Shown: in pieces, positions 33,086-41,267 of the stretch
Layout: every line of letters starts with the position of its first letter
How positions within the stretch are numbered: position 1 is the first letter of the stretch
Made by a program: the position numbers and the translations under genes
Notes under the pieces: model-generated
Seen by the model: the letters and a program-made list of their open reading frames with translations, nothing else
What the model was told of the DNA's origin: nothing
The model's database searches: none
Assembly (NCBI GenBank): GCA_034417075.1
Contig: DAOULU010000017.1
Span: 62,001 to 126,000 of the forward strand
Reading direction: 5' to 3'
DNA from: WVZH01 sp034417075
GTDB taxonomy: Bacteria > Chloroflexota > Anaerolineae > Anaerolineales > E44-bin32
Length of the DNA stretch: 64,000 nt

Positions 33086-34246
33086 ATGCTCGTCATCCTG
33101 CGCCCCAATACGAATGAAAAATCGGACGAATTCGTCCGAACCTGGGATTTTTTATCTCATCTCCAGGACATAAAACTCAAAAAGCACGTAGTCACTGGAA
33201 AGCACCAAATCCTCACAGAAATCTACCTCATCGGCGACACGTCCAGGATCGATCGACAGCAAATCGCCGCGCTGCCAGCTGTGGAACGCGTGATAAGAAT
33301 CTCCGAAGGGTACCGCATACTCGGCCGCCATCACGACAATAAACGAGCGGTCGGATTTGAATACAAAGGGGTTCAATTCAACCAAGATAACCTGCACGTT
33401 TTCGCCGGGCTTTGTGCCGTAGACAACAGAGAACACGCGGAGCAGATGATGAAAGCGCTGCAGGAAAACGGACAGTACTGCACGCGCATGGGTGCCTACA
33501 AGCCACGCACGAATCCCTACTCGTTTCAAGGCCGAGGCAAGAGGTGTCTTCCGTACATTTTCGAGTTGGCCGCGAAATACGACATCAAGATCATCGCAAT
33601 GGAAGTCACCCACGAACGCCAGATCAAGGAAATCAGCGGCTGCTTGGAGGAAACGGGATGTCCTACAGGCGTTATCCTGCAGGTCGGCACACGTAACATT
33701 CAGAATTTCGAACTGCTCAAGGAAATCGGACGACAGCAGGAATTTCCGATTTTGTTAAAGCGCGGCTTCGGCATTACGCTGAGCGAGTCATTAAACGCTG
33801 CCGAGTACCTGGCCAGCGAAGGCAACGCTAACGTCATTTTCTGCCTGCGCGGCATGAAAACCTCCTTCGGCAACCCACACCGTAACTTCGTGGACTTCAG
33901 CCACGTTCCGGTAGTGAAACGCCTTACCCGCATGCCCGTTTGTGTCGACCCATCGCATTCGGTCGGCGTGCGCGACAAAGCCCCGGACGGCTTGCTTGAA
34001 ATATTCCATGCCACGGCGCAAGGCATCATCGCCGGCGCCAACGCGGTCCTGGTCGATTTCCATCCCGAGCCGCATACGGCCCTGGTGGACGGCCCGCAAG
34101 CTCTGTATCTGGATGAACTGCCCGCCTTTTTAGAGGACATCCGCATAACCAGGGAGGCTTACGAAAAGCGGCGCCGTCTTACCGAACAGTTGGTCGATCA
34201 CGATGAACAATCCTCCACAACTGCAGAAACAAAAATGGGGTCATAA
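33086..34246 (+). CDS. 3-deoxy-7-phosphoheptulonate synthase, type I beta, divergent
   Basis: 386 residues. An N-terminal ferredoxin-like domain (MLVILRPNTNEKSDEFVRTW, about 1-75) precedes the barrel, as in AroF/AroG of Thermotoga/Bacillus type. Barrel motifs are recognisable but altered: GLCAVDN for GPCSVE (Cys110), GAYKPRTNPYSFQGRG close to consensus, MEVTHERQIKEI for TEVMDP, ILLKRGFGITLSESLNAAEYL for the LLKRG-xxx-WLxAAEY helix, FCLRGMKTS for CERGIRT, and CVDPSHSVG for VDPSHATG. The catalytic Cys, Lys, Arg and His positions are kept. It makes DAHP, the first shikimate intermediate, or a related aldol product. GGAG lies eight bases before ATG. Confidence 0.8.
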   Translation: MLVILRPNTNEKSDEFVRTWDFLSHLQDIKLKKHVVTGKHQILTEIYLIGDTSRIDRQQIAALPAVERVIRISEGYRILGRHHDNKRAVGFEYKGVQFNQDNLHVFAGLCAVDNREHAEQMMKALQENGQYCTRMGAYKPRTNPYSFQGRGKRCLPYIFELAAKYDIKIIAMEVTHERQIKEISGCLEETGCPTGVILQVGTRNIQNFELLKEIGRQQEFPILLKRGFGITLSESLNAAEYLASEGNANVIFCLRGMKTSFGNPHRNFVDFSHVPVVKRLTRMPVCVDPSHSVGVRDKAPDGLLEIFHATAQGIIAGANAVLVDFHPEPHTALVDGPQALYLDELPAFLEDIRITREAYEKRRRLTEQLVDHDEQSSTTAETKMGS

Positions 34247-34273
34247 ACGACGGAAAAGTTAAGCGGCCGTCGT
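34247..34273 (+). terminator. Possible terminator after the DAHP synthase gene
   Basis: A 7-bp stem ACGACGG/CCGTCGT with a 13-base loop directly follows the stop codon; the trailing bases (AAAATAATC) are AT-rich but not a T-run. Confidence 0.35.
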
Positions 34274-34301
34274 AAAATAATCTCCAAGGGACTTAGGCGC
34301 T

Positions 34302-34847
34302 ATGAGTATCGAAGCATTCTCCCAATCAAAAGTTGGTCAATTTATCGTTCGGTTAATGGCAAACTTGATGGAAAGCCGCTTTAGGTATCGTTTCTTTAAA
34401 CCGGAGCCGATCGTGAGCGGCGCGGATATTCAGCCCGGGCAAACCATCCTTGAGTTGGGATGCGGCACGGGTTTCTTCACCCCTACAATCGCTAAGCGGA
34501 TCGATAAACAAGGTACGTTGATCGCCTTGGACATCCTGCCGCAGTCGGTGGAAGTAGTTACCAAGAAGGTTCAAAGTGCCAATTTAGAAACCGTGCGCGT
34601 CGTCCAGGGAGATGCCTTGAACACCAAGCTGGACGACCAAAGCGTGGATGCCGTTCTACTGTTCGGCATGATACCCGCCCCGATGTTGCCCCTGGATCGA
34701 CTCTTGCCGGAGGTAAAGCGCATCCTCAAACCAAGTGGTGTTCTGTCGGTGTGGCCGGCGAGCTGGATGCGTCACCCGATTACAAAATCGGGCTTATTCA
34801 TTTTCTTGAACAAACGAAACGGCGTGCTCAATTTCAAACGCAGCTAA
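34302..34847 (+). CDS. Class I SAM-dependent methyltransferase (small)
   Basis: 181 residues. SAM-binding motif I ILELGCGTGFFTPTIAKRI, the acidic end of strand 2 in IALDILPQSV, VVQGDALNTKLDDQSVDAVLLFGMI and LLPEVKRILKPSGVLSVWP are all typical of Methyltransferase_11/25. Short for the class, with the C-terminal strands reduced. Substrate not evident. A second methyltransferase gene lies 158 bases downstream, but the two proteins are not close paralogues. Confidence 0.85.
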   Translation: MSIEAFSQSKVGQFIVRLMANLMESRFRYRFFKPEPIVSGADIQPGQTILELGCGTGFFTPTIAKRIDKQGTLIALDILPQSVEVVTKKVQSANLETVRVVQGDALNTKLDDQSVDAVLLFGMIPAPMLPLDRLLPEVKRILKPSGVLSVWPASWMRHPITKSGLFIFLNKRNGVLNFKRS

Positions 34848-35005
34848 CGAATTCCTCACAGTCGTAACAGGGAAACGGCTATTTGTCCCAAGATTATCCG
34901 CAGTTTGTCCCCCTCATGTCGGTCAAATCTTTCCTAAAGAGTGTATTCTGACAGCAGCTCTCTACCTCATCCGGGAGGTGGAGATTCGCATAAAGGAATA
35001 TAAAA

Positions 35006-35788
35006 ATGACAATGAAACCGGATTTCTTCGATTTTGCGGCCGAGGTCGGCCTGACGAAGCACATCGGAAGCCTCGAAGCCACCAAAAAATTGCTTGCCCT
35101 GTGCGGTATCGACCAAGCGGAACAAGTACTCGACGTTGGCTGCGGCGCAGGCGTCACACCAGTCTTCATTGCCAAGGAATACGGCTGTCGGGTGCTCGGT
35201 GTGGACATCAAAGCACGTATGGCCGAGCGGGCCAACGAAGCTGCTGCCCGCGCTGGCGTCTCGAATCTGGTCGAATGTCGCGTCGGCGACGCGCAAGACC
35301 TGCCCTTTGAAGACGATTTATTCGACATCGTGATCACTGAATCCGTGACTGCCCTTCCCGAGGACAAGCAAAAAGCCGTATGCGAGTATTTCCGCGTGAC
35401 CAAACCCGGCGGCTACGTGGGGTTGAATGAATCGACCTGGATCAAATACCCCCCAACTCCGGAAATGGAAACCTGGGTTAAACAGGATGTGGGCGGGAAC
35501 GCCGAACCACAGACGGCGGAAGCGTGGAAGGCGCTGCTCGAGAGTGCCGGACTTCAAGAGATCGAGAGTGTCGTCTCCCCGATCAAGGTCGCCGATGAAG
35601 CCAAGGGTATGATGGCGCGCTACGGCTGCCGGGGTATCTTACGCATCTACAGGCGACTCATTGGTCTGTATATCCGCAGCAGCGATTATCGGGCCTTTGT
35701 GAAGCGTGTTAGCAAAGAGGGCGTCGTGCCCCCAAATCTGGAAGAATATTTCGGCTACGGATTATACGTGGGCCACAAGCCGCGCTGA
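35006..35788 (+). CDS. Class I SAM-dependent methyltransferase
   Basis: 260 residues. Motif I VLDVGCGAGVTPVFIAKEYG, GVDIKARMAERANE for ribose contact, VGDAQDLPFEDDLFDIVITESV and FRVTKPGGYVGLNESTWIK. The C-terminal domain (about 150-260) resembles that of small-molecule (sterol/quinone/toxin-like) methyltransferases, but no specific subfamily is certain. Preceded by AAGGA. No operon partner is obvious; the following genes encode membrane proteins and an ABC exporter. Confidence 0.87.
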   Translation: MTMKPDFFDFAAEVGLTKHIGSLEATKKLLALCGIDQAEQVLDVGCGAGVTPVFIAKEYGCRVLGVDIKARMAERANEAAARAGVSNLVECRVGDAQDLPFEDDLFDIVITESVTALPEDKQKAVCEYFRVTKPGGYVGLNESTWIKYPPTPEMETWVKQDVGGNAEPQTAEAWKALLESAGLQEIESVVSPIKVADEAKGMMARYGCRGILRIYRRLIGLYIRSSDYRAFVKRVSKEGVVPPNLEEYFGYGLYVGHKPR

Positions 35789-35881
35789 TCCCATTTGCTA
35801 CAGTGCCGCAATGGATTGACATCACAGATATCGGCCGCCTCAGCTCGGAAGGCCGCTGGGTGGCCGCTTGCCGTCTTCAAG

Positions 35882-35911
35882 TTAACACAAACATTACCTT
35901 TGCCGTATAAT
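35882..35911 (+). promoter_or_regulatory. Promoter upstream of the small membrane protein gene
   Basis: TTAACA (35882-35887) and exact TATAAT (35906-35911), 18-base spacer. The start point would be near 35918. Confidence 0.6.
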
Positions 35912-35945
35912 CAAATTCCAGATGCAAATACAGGATTGCTGCCGC

Positions 35946-36161
35946 ATGAATGAAAAACAACGGGCACACGCAGCAAAAACGCTGGACCTTAAAAACCTTA
36001 CCGCCGGGAACGTCGCCGGGGAAACCATCCCGTTCAACCTGCCAAATTCCTTCTTCTATGCGTTTGAGTTCATCATTGCCATCGTCATCGTGCTCATATT
36101 CGGGCCAAGGACGTTGGCCCGCAACAAGCGGAACGAAGCATCAAGCGTTTCGCCGAGTTAG
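35946..36161 (+). CDS. Small single-pass membrane protein
   Basis: 71 residues from ATG 35946 (AGGA ten bases upstream); an ATG at 35922 would give 79. A polar N-terminus (MNEKQRAHAAKTLDLKNLTAGN) is followed by one membrane helix (NSFFYAFEFIIAIVIVLIFG, about 38-57) and a positively charged end (RTLARNKRNEA). No family recognised. Behind a good promoter and 58 bases before a CPBP protease gene. Charge distribution suggests N-out, C-in topology. Confidence 0.55.
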   Translation: MNEKQRAHAAKTLDLKNLTAGNVAGETIPFNLPNSFFYAFEFIIAIVIVLIFGPRTLARNKRNEASSVSPS

Positions 36162-36219
36162 GGCATAGGAAATTCGTGGCGCGAAGCTGTAATTACGCCA
36201 TCGAAAGGAAAATGCAGAA

Positions 36220-37125
36220 GTGTCTGACGATAGGAAAACCTTGGTTAGAAAATTAGATCCGCTTTCCCGAAATCCTATTATTTCTTTCTTTACCCTTACC
36301 GCGCTGATCTCCTGGGCGATCTGGACGCCGGTCGTGATCCAGTACTACCGCAATCCGTTTCCCGTCTCCTTCGAAGAGACGCCAATCTACCTCATTCTGC
36401 TGGCCTTCCTGGGCTTTTTCGGTCCGACGATCGCGGCCTTGATCCTCTCCGGTCTGGAGGGCGGCAGAGAAGAGGTCAAACGCCTGCTGTCGGGCTGGAA
36501 ATTGTGGCGCGTCAGCCTGCGCTGGTATCTGGCGTTCTTTCTCAGCCAACTGGCAATCGAGTTCCTCGCCACCCAGCTCTACATCAACCAATCGAACGCC
36601 ACGCCGCAAATCGACTGGGGCAATTGGGCAGGTTTCCTGCCGACCTTCCTGCGGGTGGCCTTGATCGGCGGTGCGATCGCCGAGGAGACCGGCTGGCGCG
36701 GCTTCGCACTGCCCCGCTTACAGGAAACCCGCAGCGCGCTGAGTGCCAGCGTGATCATCGGCCTGATCTGGGGCGTCTGGCATTTGCCCATCAGCCTGGT
36801 GCCCGGCGCAAACTTTCCGATCGAACTGAACTTCACCCTATTCTTCGTTTTCGTGCTCAATACTGTTTTTTTCTCGATCGTCATGACCTGGCTCTACAAT
36901 AACACGGGCGGCAGCATTTTCGTCTGCTACCTCTACCACGTCCTGCTGAACGCGGGAATATTCAGCGCAATCTATAAGTTCAAGAATCTCGAATCCGCCT
37001 GGTGGGGTAAGATATATTACGGAACCGTGCTGCGCGGCGCCTTCGCCCTGCTGCTGGTGGCCTATTTCGGCGCCAGATGGCTCTCGCGCACGGGTGAAAA
37101 CCCACTCGAGAACACATCCCCGTAA
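36220..37125 (+). CDS. CPBP family intramembrane metalloprotease 1
   Basis: 301 residues, about seven to eight hydrophobic segments. The Abi/CPBP core is complete: EETGWRGFALPRL (Glu155, Glu156, Arg160), GVWHLPISLVPG with the metal-binding His, and CYLYHVLLNAG with the second His. GTG at 36220 is the likely start, with AAAGGAAAA nine bases upstream; the nearby ATG at 36212 is out of frame. CPBP proteins cleave prenylated or membrane-embedded substrates and often confer self-immunity to bacteriocins. The second CPBP gene follows after eight bases. Confidence 0.9.
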   Translation: MSDDRKTLVRKLDPLSRNPIISFFTLTALISWAIWTPVVIQYYRNPFPVSFEETPIYLILLAFLGFFGPTIAALILSGLEGGREEVKRLLSGWKLWRVSLRWYLAFFLSQLAIEFLATQLYINQSNATPQIDWGNWAGFLPTFLRVALIGGAIAEETGWRGFALPRLQETRSALSASVIIGLIWGVWHLPISLVPGANFPIELNFTLFFVFVLNTVFFSIVMTWLYNNTGGSIFVCYLYHVLLNAGIFSAIYKFKNLESAWWGKIYYGTVLRGAFALLLVAYFGARWLSRTGENPLENTSP

Positions 37126-37133
37126 GGAACCAA

Positions 37134-38000
37134 ATGGATAAAAACATGCTCGATCGCAAGGGTATCCTGACCTTCCTCGGCATCACCTTCGTAGTCACGT
37201 ATGCGATCGAAGGTGCACTGATCGCCAGCGGGTTCCGCATCACCCGCCTTCCTGCTTACTATGGCCAGTTAATGATTTCGGCGGTCATGTGGGTGCCTGC
37301 ACTGGCGACGTGGCTGACGATCAAGTTCATCACACGAGAGGGATCTGCGATCTTAAATCTACGTTTGGGTTCCTGGAAACCCTACTTGTATACTGCACTG
37401 CTCGTGCCGCTTTGCTTCGCCAGCATCTACGGCCTAACTTGGCTGTTCGGCTTGGGTCAACCAGATTGGCAGTTGACTCAATTTCTGGCGGCGATACGTG
37501 AAACTGCCGGGACTGCGCTCCCTCCGACTCCGCCGGCTGCATACGTATTCTTGGGCCTGTTCGCCGCATCGTCCCTCGCCGCGCCGTTCGTCAACGCCTT
37601 GTTCGGATTGGGCGAAGAAATCGGCTGGCGCGGCTACCTGCTGCCCAAGCTGCTCCCGCTGGGTAAACCGAAGGCTTACCTGCTGCTGGGCGTCGTCTGG
37701 GGACTGTGGCATCTTCCGCTGATCGCCATCGGCTTTACCTATCCCGGCCAACCTGTCCTGGGCGTACTGGCATTCATGGCACTGACGACTGCCTTCGGAA
37801 TCTATCTCAACGAATTAACCTTGCGTCATCGAAGTACGATTCTCGCCGGCTGGGTTCACGGGCTGTTCAACAGCCAGAAGCTCGGGATCTGGACGCTGAT
37901 TTTTCCTTCCATCGATCCGCTCATCGGCGGTTATGCCGGGATCGTAGGCATAGTCGTCTGTCTCACGCTGGGCTTGTGGGAGATGCGGCGCCCGCATTAA
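37134..38000 (+). CDS. CPBP family intramembrane metalloprotease 2
   Basis: 288 residues, paralogue of the preceding gene but clearly diverged. Core motifs GLGEEIGWRGYLLPKL, GVVWGLWHLPLIAIG and GWVHGLFNSQ are present, so the Glu pair, Arg and both metal His positions are kept. About eight hydrophobic segments. The tandem arrangement and the ABC exporter that follows suggest one export or immunity unit, but no toxin or precursor peptide gene was found nearby. Confidence 0.9.
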   Translation: MDKNMLDRKGILTFLGITFVVTYAIEGALIASGFRITRLPAYYGQLMISAVMWVPALATWLTIKFITREGSAILNLRLGSWKPYLYTALLVPLCFASIYGLTWLFGLGQPDWQLTQFLAAIRETAGTALPPTPPAAYVFLGLFAASSLAAPFVNALFGLGEEIGWRGYLLPKLLPLGKPKAYLLLGVVWGLWHLPLIAIGFTYPGQPVLGVLAFMALTTAFGIYLNELTLRHRSTILAGWVHGLFNSQKLGIWTLIFPSIDPLIGGYAGIVGIVVCLTLGLWEMRRPH

Positions 38001-38104
38001 TTTCACACATCGAGCCGGCCACTCGTTTTCTACAACCGTGAATCCCGAATAGCGCCCAACGAGTTGGTAGTACAATTGCTTTGTCCCGCAATCAAAGGTA
38101 TCCC

Positions 38105-39016
38105 ATGCACCCAGCCATCGAAACCCATAACCTGTCGAAATCATACGGCAGCGTGCGCGCCGTCGAAAGAGTCAGCCTGCGCGTAGAACGCGGCGAGATT
38201 TACGGTTTTCTGGGCCTGAACGGCGCCGGCAAAACCACCACCATCCGCGCCCTACTGGGCATGATCAAGCCCAGCGCCGGTTGGGTGAAGCTGCTGGATG
38301 AACCGATCGGACCTAACGGGCATGGTCCCTGGCGACAAGTTGGCCATCTGGTCGAACAGCCCACGGCTTATCCCGAATTGACGGTGCGCGAGAATCTGGA
38401 AATCGCCCGCCGCCTGCAGGGCGTCCCCGATCGGAAGGCGACAGACAGGGCCATCGAACATCTGGGGCTGAATGCATATACCAATCGCAAAGCGGCTGGC
38501 CTTTCAACGGGTAACCGCCAACGCCTGGGGTTGGCACGCGCTTTACTGCACGAACCCGAGCTGTTGATCCTCGATGAACCAGCCAGCGGCTTGGACCCGG
38601 CCGGTGTGGTCGAGATCCGCAAGTTACTGGAGCAGTTCACGCAGGAGCGCGGCATGACCGTATTCATGTCCAGCCACATCCTCACCGAGGTGGACCGTCT
38701 GGCGACACGCATCGGCATTATTCATCAGGGACACTTGCTCGAGGAGCTCGAGCACGACAAGCTGCAGGCGCTGCGGGCACGCCGACTTGAGGTGCAGACG
38801 CGCGACCCGCAGGTCGCAGAGGAGACGCTCACCCGAGCTGGCTATACCGTGAAAATCGAGGAAGGTACGCTCTATCTGTCAGAAGAGCGCGCCCTGGAAG
38901 AACCCGACACGGTAGCTACGATCCTGGTCGAGGCGGGCCTGCCGCCCACGCGCTTGATCGTGACGCAGGAGAATCTCGAAGAATACTTTCTGCGCCTGAC
39001 GGGAGGTGCGGCATGA
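38105..39016 (+). CDS. ABC transporter ATP-binding protein (ABC-2 exporter type)
   Basis: 303 residues. Walker A GLNGAGKTTT, signature LSTGNRQRLGLARAL, Walker B LLILDEPASGLDP, D-loop, and switch MSSHILTE. The C-terminal domain (about 225-303) with ERALEEPDTVATILVEAGLPPTRLIVTQENLEEYFLRLTGG is the DUF4162-type tail of drug/bacitracin exporters. ATG 38105 has AAAGGT upstream; a TTG at 38081 would add eight residues. The stop overlaps the permease ATG (ATGA). Confidence 0.93.
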   Translation: MHPAIETHNLSKSYGSVRAVERVSLRVERGEIYGFLGLNGAGKTTTIRALLGMIKPSAGWVKLLDEPIGPNGHGPWRQVGHLVEQPTAYPELTVRENLEIARRLQGVPDRKATDRAIEHLGLNAYTNRKAAGLSTGNRQRLGLARALLHEPELLILDEPASGLDPAGVVEIRKLLEQFTQERGMTVFMSSHILTEVDRLATRIGIIHQGHLLEELEHDKLQALRARRLEVQTRDPQVAEETLTRAGYTVKIEEGTLYLSEERALEEPDTVATILVEAGLPPTRLIVTQENLEEYFLRLTGGAA

Positions 39017-39801
39017 ACGGTTTCATCCCGACCCTGTGGGCCGAGGCGCTCAAGGCGCGCCGTTCGAAAGTGCTTCCCCTTACCGCCGCAGCCGCCTGCA
39101 TCCTGCCCGTCATCGATGGTGCGTTCATGTTTATCCTCAAGGATCCCGAGCGTGCGAAGTCGATGGGCTTGATCAACACCAAGGCGCAAATCACCGCCGG
39201 CGTGGCCGACTGGCCCACCTTCTTCCAGGTGCTCTTAATGGGCACGGCAATCGCCGGCGCGATCCTCTTCGCTTTCATCACCGCCTGGGTTTTCGGGCGT
39301 GAACACATCGATCACACCGTCAAGGAACTGCTTGCCCTACCCACGCGGCGCGAAGCCATCGTCGCCGCCAAGCTGGTCTTGATCGCCCTCTGGGCATTGT
39401 GTTTGGTACTGCTTATCTTCGGTTTGGGATTGGGCATCGGCACGCTGGTTGACATTCCAGGTGGGTCCACCGGGTTGATCTGGGATTCGTTCGCTGCGCT
39501 GCTGGGAATCACCGCCCTGACATCGATGATGATGCCATTCGTTGCGCTGTTCGCCAGTTCCGGCCGCGGCTATCTGCTGCCCCTAGGCTGGGCAGTCTTA
39601 ACCGTAGCAGCAGCCCAGATCGCCGGCGTGCTGGGATGGGCGGAGTGGTTCCCCTGGGCCGTACCAGGGCTGTTGGTCAGCATGAACGGTGCGCCCGTCG
39701 AGCCGATTCCGGCGCACAGTTTGATCGTGGTGCTGGCGGCCTTCCTCATGGGCACGGTGGCGGCGTTCGTCTGGTGGCGCAGCGCGGATCAGGCGGGATA
39801 G
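39013..39801 (+). CDS. ABC-2 type transporter permease
   Basis: 262 residues with six hydrophobic segments, the standard ABC-2 layout. The cytoplasmic loop after helix 2 (WVFGREHIDHTVKELLALPTRREAIVAAKLVLIALWAL) is characteristic of the bacitracin/lantibiotic-exporter and NatB-like group. Coupled to the ATPase by a 4-base overlap. With the two CPBP proteases just upstream it may form a resistance or immunity module. Substrate unknown. Confidence 0.88.
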   Translation: MNGFIPTLWAEALKARRSKVLPLTAAAACILPVIDGAFMFILKDPERAKSMGLINTKAQITAGVADWPTFFQVLLMGTAIAGAILFAFITAWVFGREHIDHTVKELLALPTRREAIVAAKLVLIALWALCLVLLIFGLGLGIGTLVDIPGGSTGLIWDSFAALLGITALTSMMMPFVALFASSGRGYLLPLGWAVLTVAAAQIAGVLGWAEWFPWAVPGLLVSMNGAPVEPIPAHSLIVVLAAFLMGTVAAFVWWRSADQAG

Positions 39802-39940
39802 CCTTTTATACCGGGACTGGTAGAATGATGAGAGTTCTACATACCTGTGAACCATGGTTTTACACGTCAGCCGATGGACAACATGCTGAAAAAAGTCCGT
39901 TAACGAACCTACGATTTTTTCCGATTCATACGAGGTTACT

Positions 39941-40045
39941 ATGGGTGAAAAAGGTAAGCGGGATAAAGCGAAAAAAGAAACGCAAAAAAAGCCCAAATTA
40001 ACGATCAAAGAGAAAAGAAAAAAGAAAAGGGAGAAGGGGAAATAG
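39941..40045 (+). CDS. 34-residue lysine-rich small protein
   Basis: Encodes MGEKGKRDKAKKETQKKPKL followed by TIKEKRKKKREKGK; about half of the residues are Lys or Arg. GAGG lies five to six bases before the ATG. I recall short, very basic proteins beginning MGEKxKRDKxKKE in many bacteria, so it is probably a real conserved small protein rather than chance A-richness, but no function is known to me. It could bind RNA or DNA by charge. Surrounding bases (39802-39940 and 40046-40231) hold no other gene. Confidence 0.6.
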   Translation: MGEKGKRDKAKKETQKKPKLTIKEKRKKKREKGK

Positions 40046-40231
40046 CCGCTCGATGTCAATCGTGTTCGCCTCCCTGAAATCCCACGCTGTATTAAATCGT
40101 CGTGTCGGTTTGCTGAAACTTTCCCGTTTTACATTTTACGCGACTCCCTTCTGAAACCATTCCGCTCATTGGCAGGACACGATGCGCTGCGTCTCGAAAA
40201 AGTAGAACAGCAGCATCCCAAGGGACAGATC

Positions 40232-40954
40232 ATGAGACATAGAAAAGTGTGCATCTTTTTGTTGTCCAGTCTATTCATGCAAGCATGCCAAATCGTTCAG
40301 GAAAACCAATTCTCCGCCACTGCTACTGATCCTGTTGCGCCCACAGAAACACGCATTTTGGAACGTGAAACACCAACAAGCACTCACGAAGAGACGGATG
40401 ACGATCTGGGTACTAATGCCACCGTTACACCATTCTGTAACACCGCAGATTTCGAAACCGAGTTGCCCGATCCCGATGTGCCGGGGAACTACCTTGGCCG
40501 ACACTTTGGGGCTGGGCCAACTTTTCCAAAGGAACTTACTTTTCTTGTTGGCCAATGCATCGGAATCAATTGTGATTACGGCTCTACTGCAATTCGGAAG
40601 GAAAATTCGTACATGTTTTGGATTGAGGAGATGGTGTGCCACGACACGAATGGAAAATCAAAATGGATTATTGTCGACGCAATCGAGACACCTCCCCTGC
40701 AAGAAACTGAAACGTTTTCCTCAAACACATTCTGTTGGGATCAGAATGGCAGGCTTTACGATGTCTTCGCCGTCGGTAGATTCGACGACGAAGAACCCGC
40801 AACTTATATCGATGAATTGGGGGATGGTGCCAAGGGATGGTATCTTGAAGAGATTATTTTCGCCGTACGCATCGATACCCACACAATGCGATTTGTAGAC
40901 ATCACCGATTTCGACATCGGATGCGCATATGATGAATACGCATTTGGGGAATGA
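40232..40954 (+). CDS. Hypothetical lipoprotein
   Basis: 240 residues with a lipoprotein signal (MRHRKVCIFLLSSLFMQACQ, lipobox MQAC), a Thr/Glu-rich linker and a soluble domain of no recognised family. Cysteines occur at CNTADFE, GQCIGINCDYG, MVCHD, FCWDQNG and IGCAYDE, so several disulphides are possible in an exported protein. ATG 40232 has AAGGGA upstream. Composition is AT-richer than the neighbours. It stands alone between the exporter genes and the CotH operon. Confidence 0.65.
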   Translation: MRHRKVCIFLLSSLFMQACQIVQENQFSATATDPVAPTETRILERETPTSTHEETDDDLGTNATVTPFCNTADFETELPDPDVPGNYLGRHFGAGPTFPKELTFLVGQCIGINCDYGSTAIRKENSYMFWIEEMVCHDTNGKSKWIIVDAIETPPLQETETFSSNTFCWDQNGRLYDVFAVGRFDDEEPATYIDELGDGAKGWYLEEIIFAVRIDTHTMRFVDITDFDIGCAYDEYAFGE

Positions 40955-41267
40955 TCGACTCGTCCCAGCGCCATTTCTAAGAATCTTAATCCTCTGCATG
41001 CCCGCACTCGACGAAATACATTCTAGTCGGCTCTGCCTCACCACAGGCAATCATGAACCGCTGAAAGGTTGACCAAACGGATTAAGCTGAATTCTTCTGC
41101 TTTCATCACTATTATCCTAAGTGACATTATCCTCCTCAGCGCAATCAGCGGTCCCGATCATCCAGCGCCGTTTCTAAATATCTGTATAATCGCCCTATGT
41201 CGGCGCGCGACGCAGTCCACCTCAGCGCTCTCTGCATCACGCAAATCCCCGTCACTCTGGAGATGCG
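40955..41267. other. Intergenic region upstream of the CotH operon
   Basis: No gene seen. The phrase CCAGCGCC(A/G)TTTCTAA occurs twice (40966-40980 and 41162-41176). An exact TATAAT at 41185-41190 lies 78 bases before the CotH start but lacks a clear -35. Confidence 0.4.
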
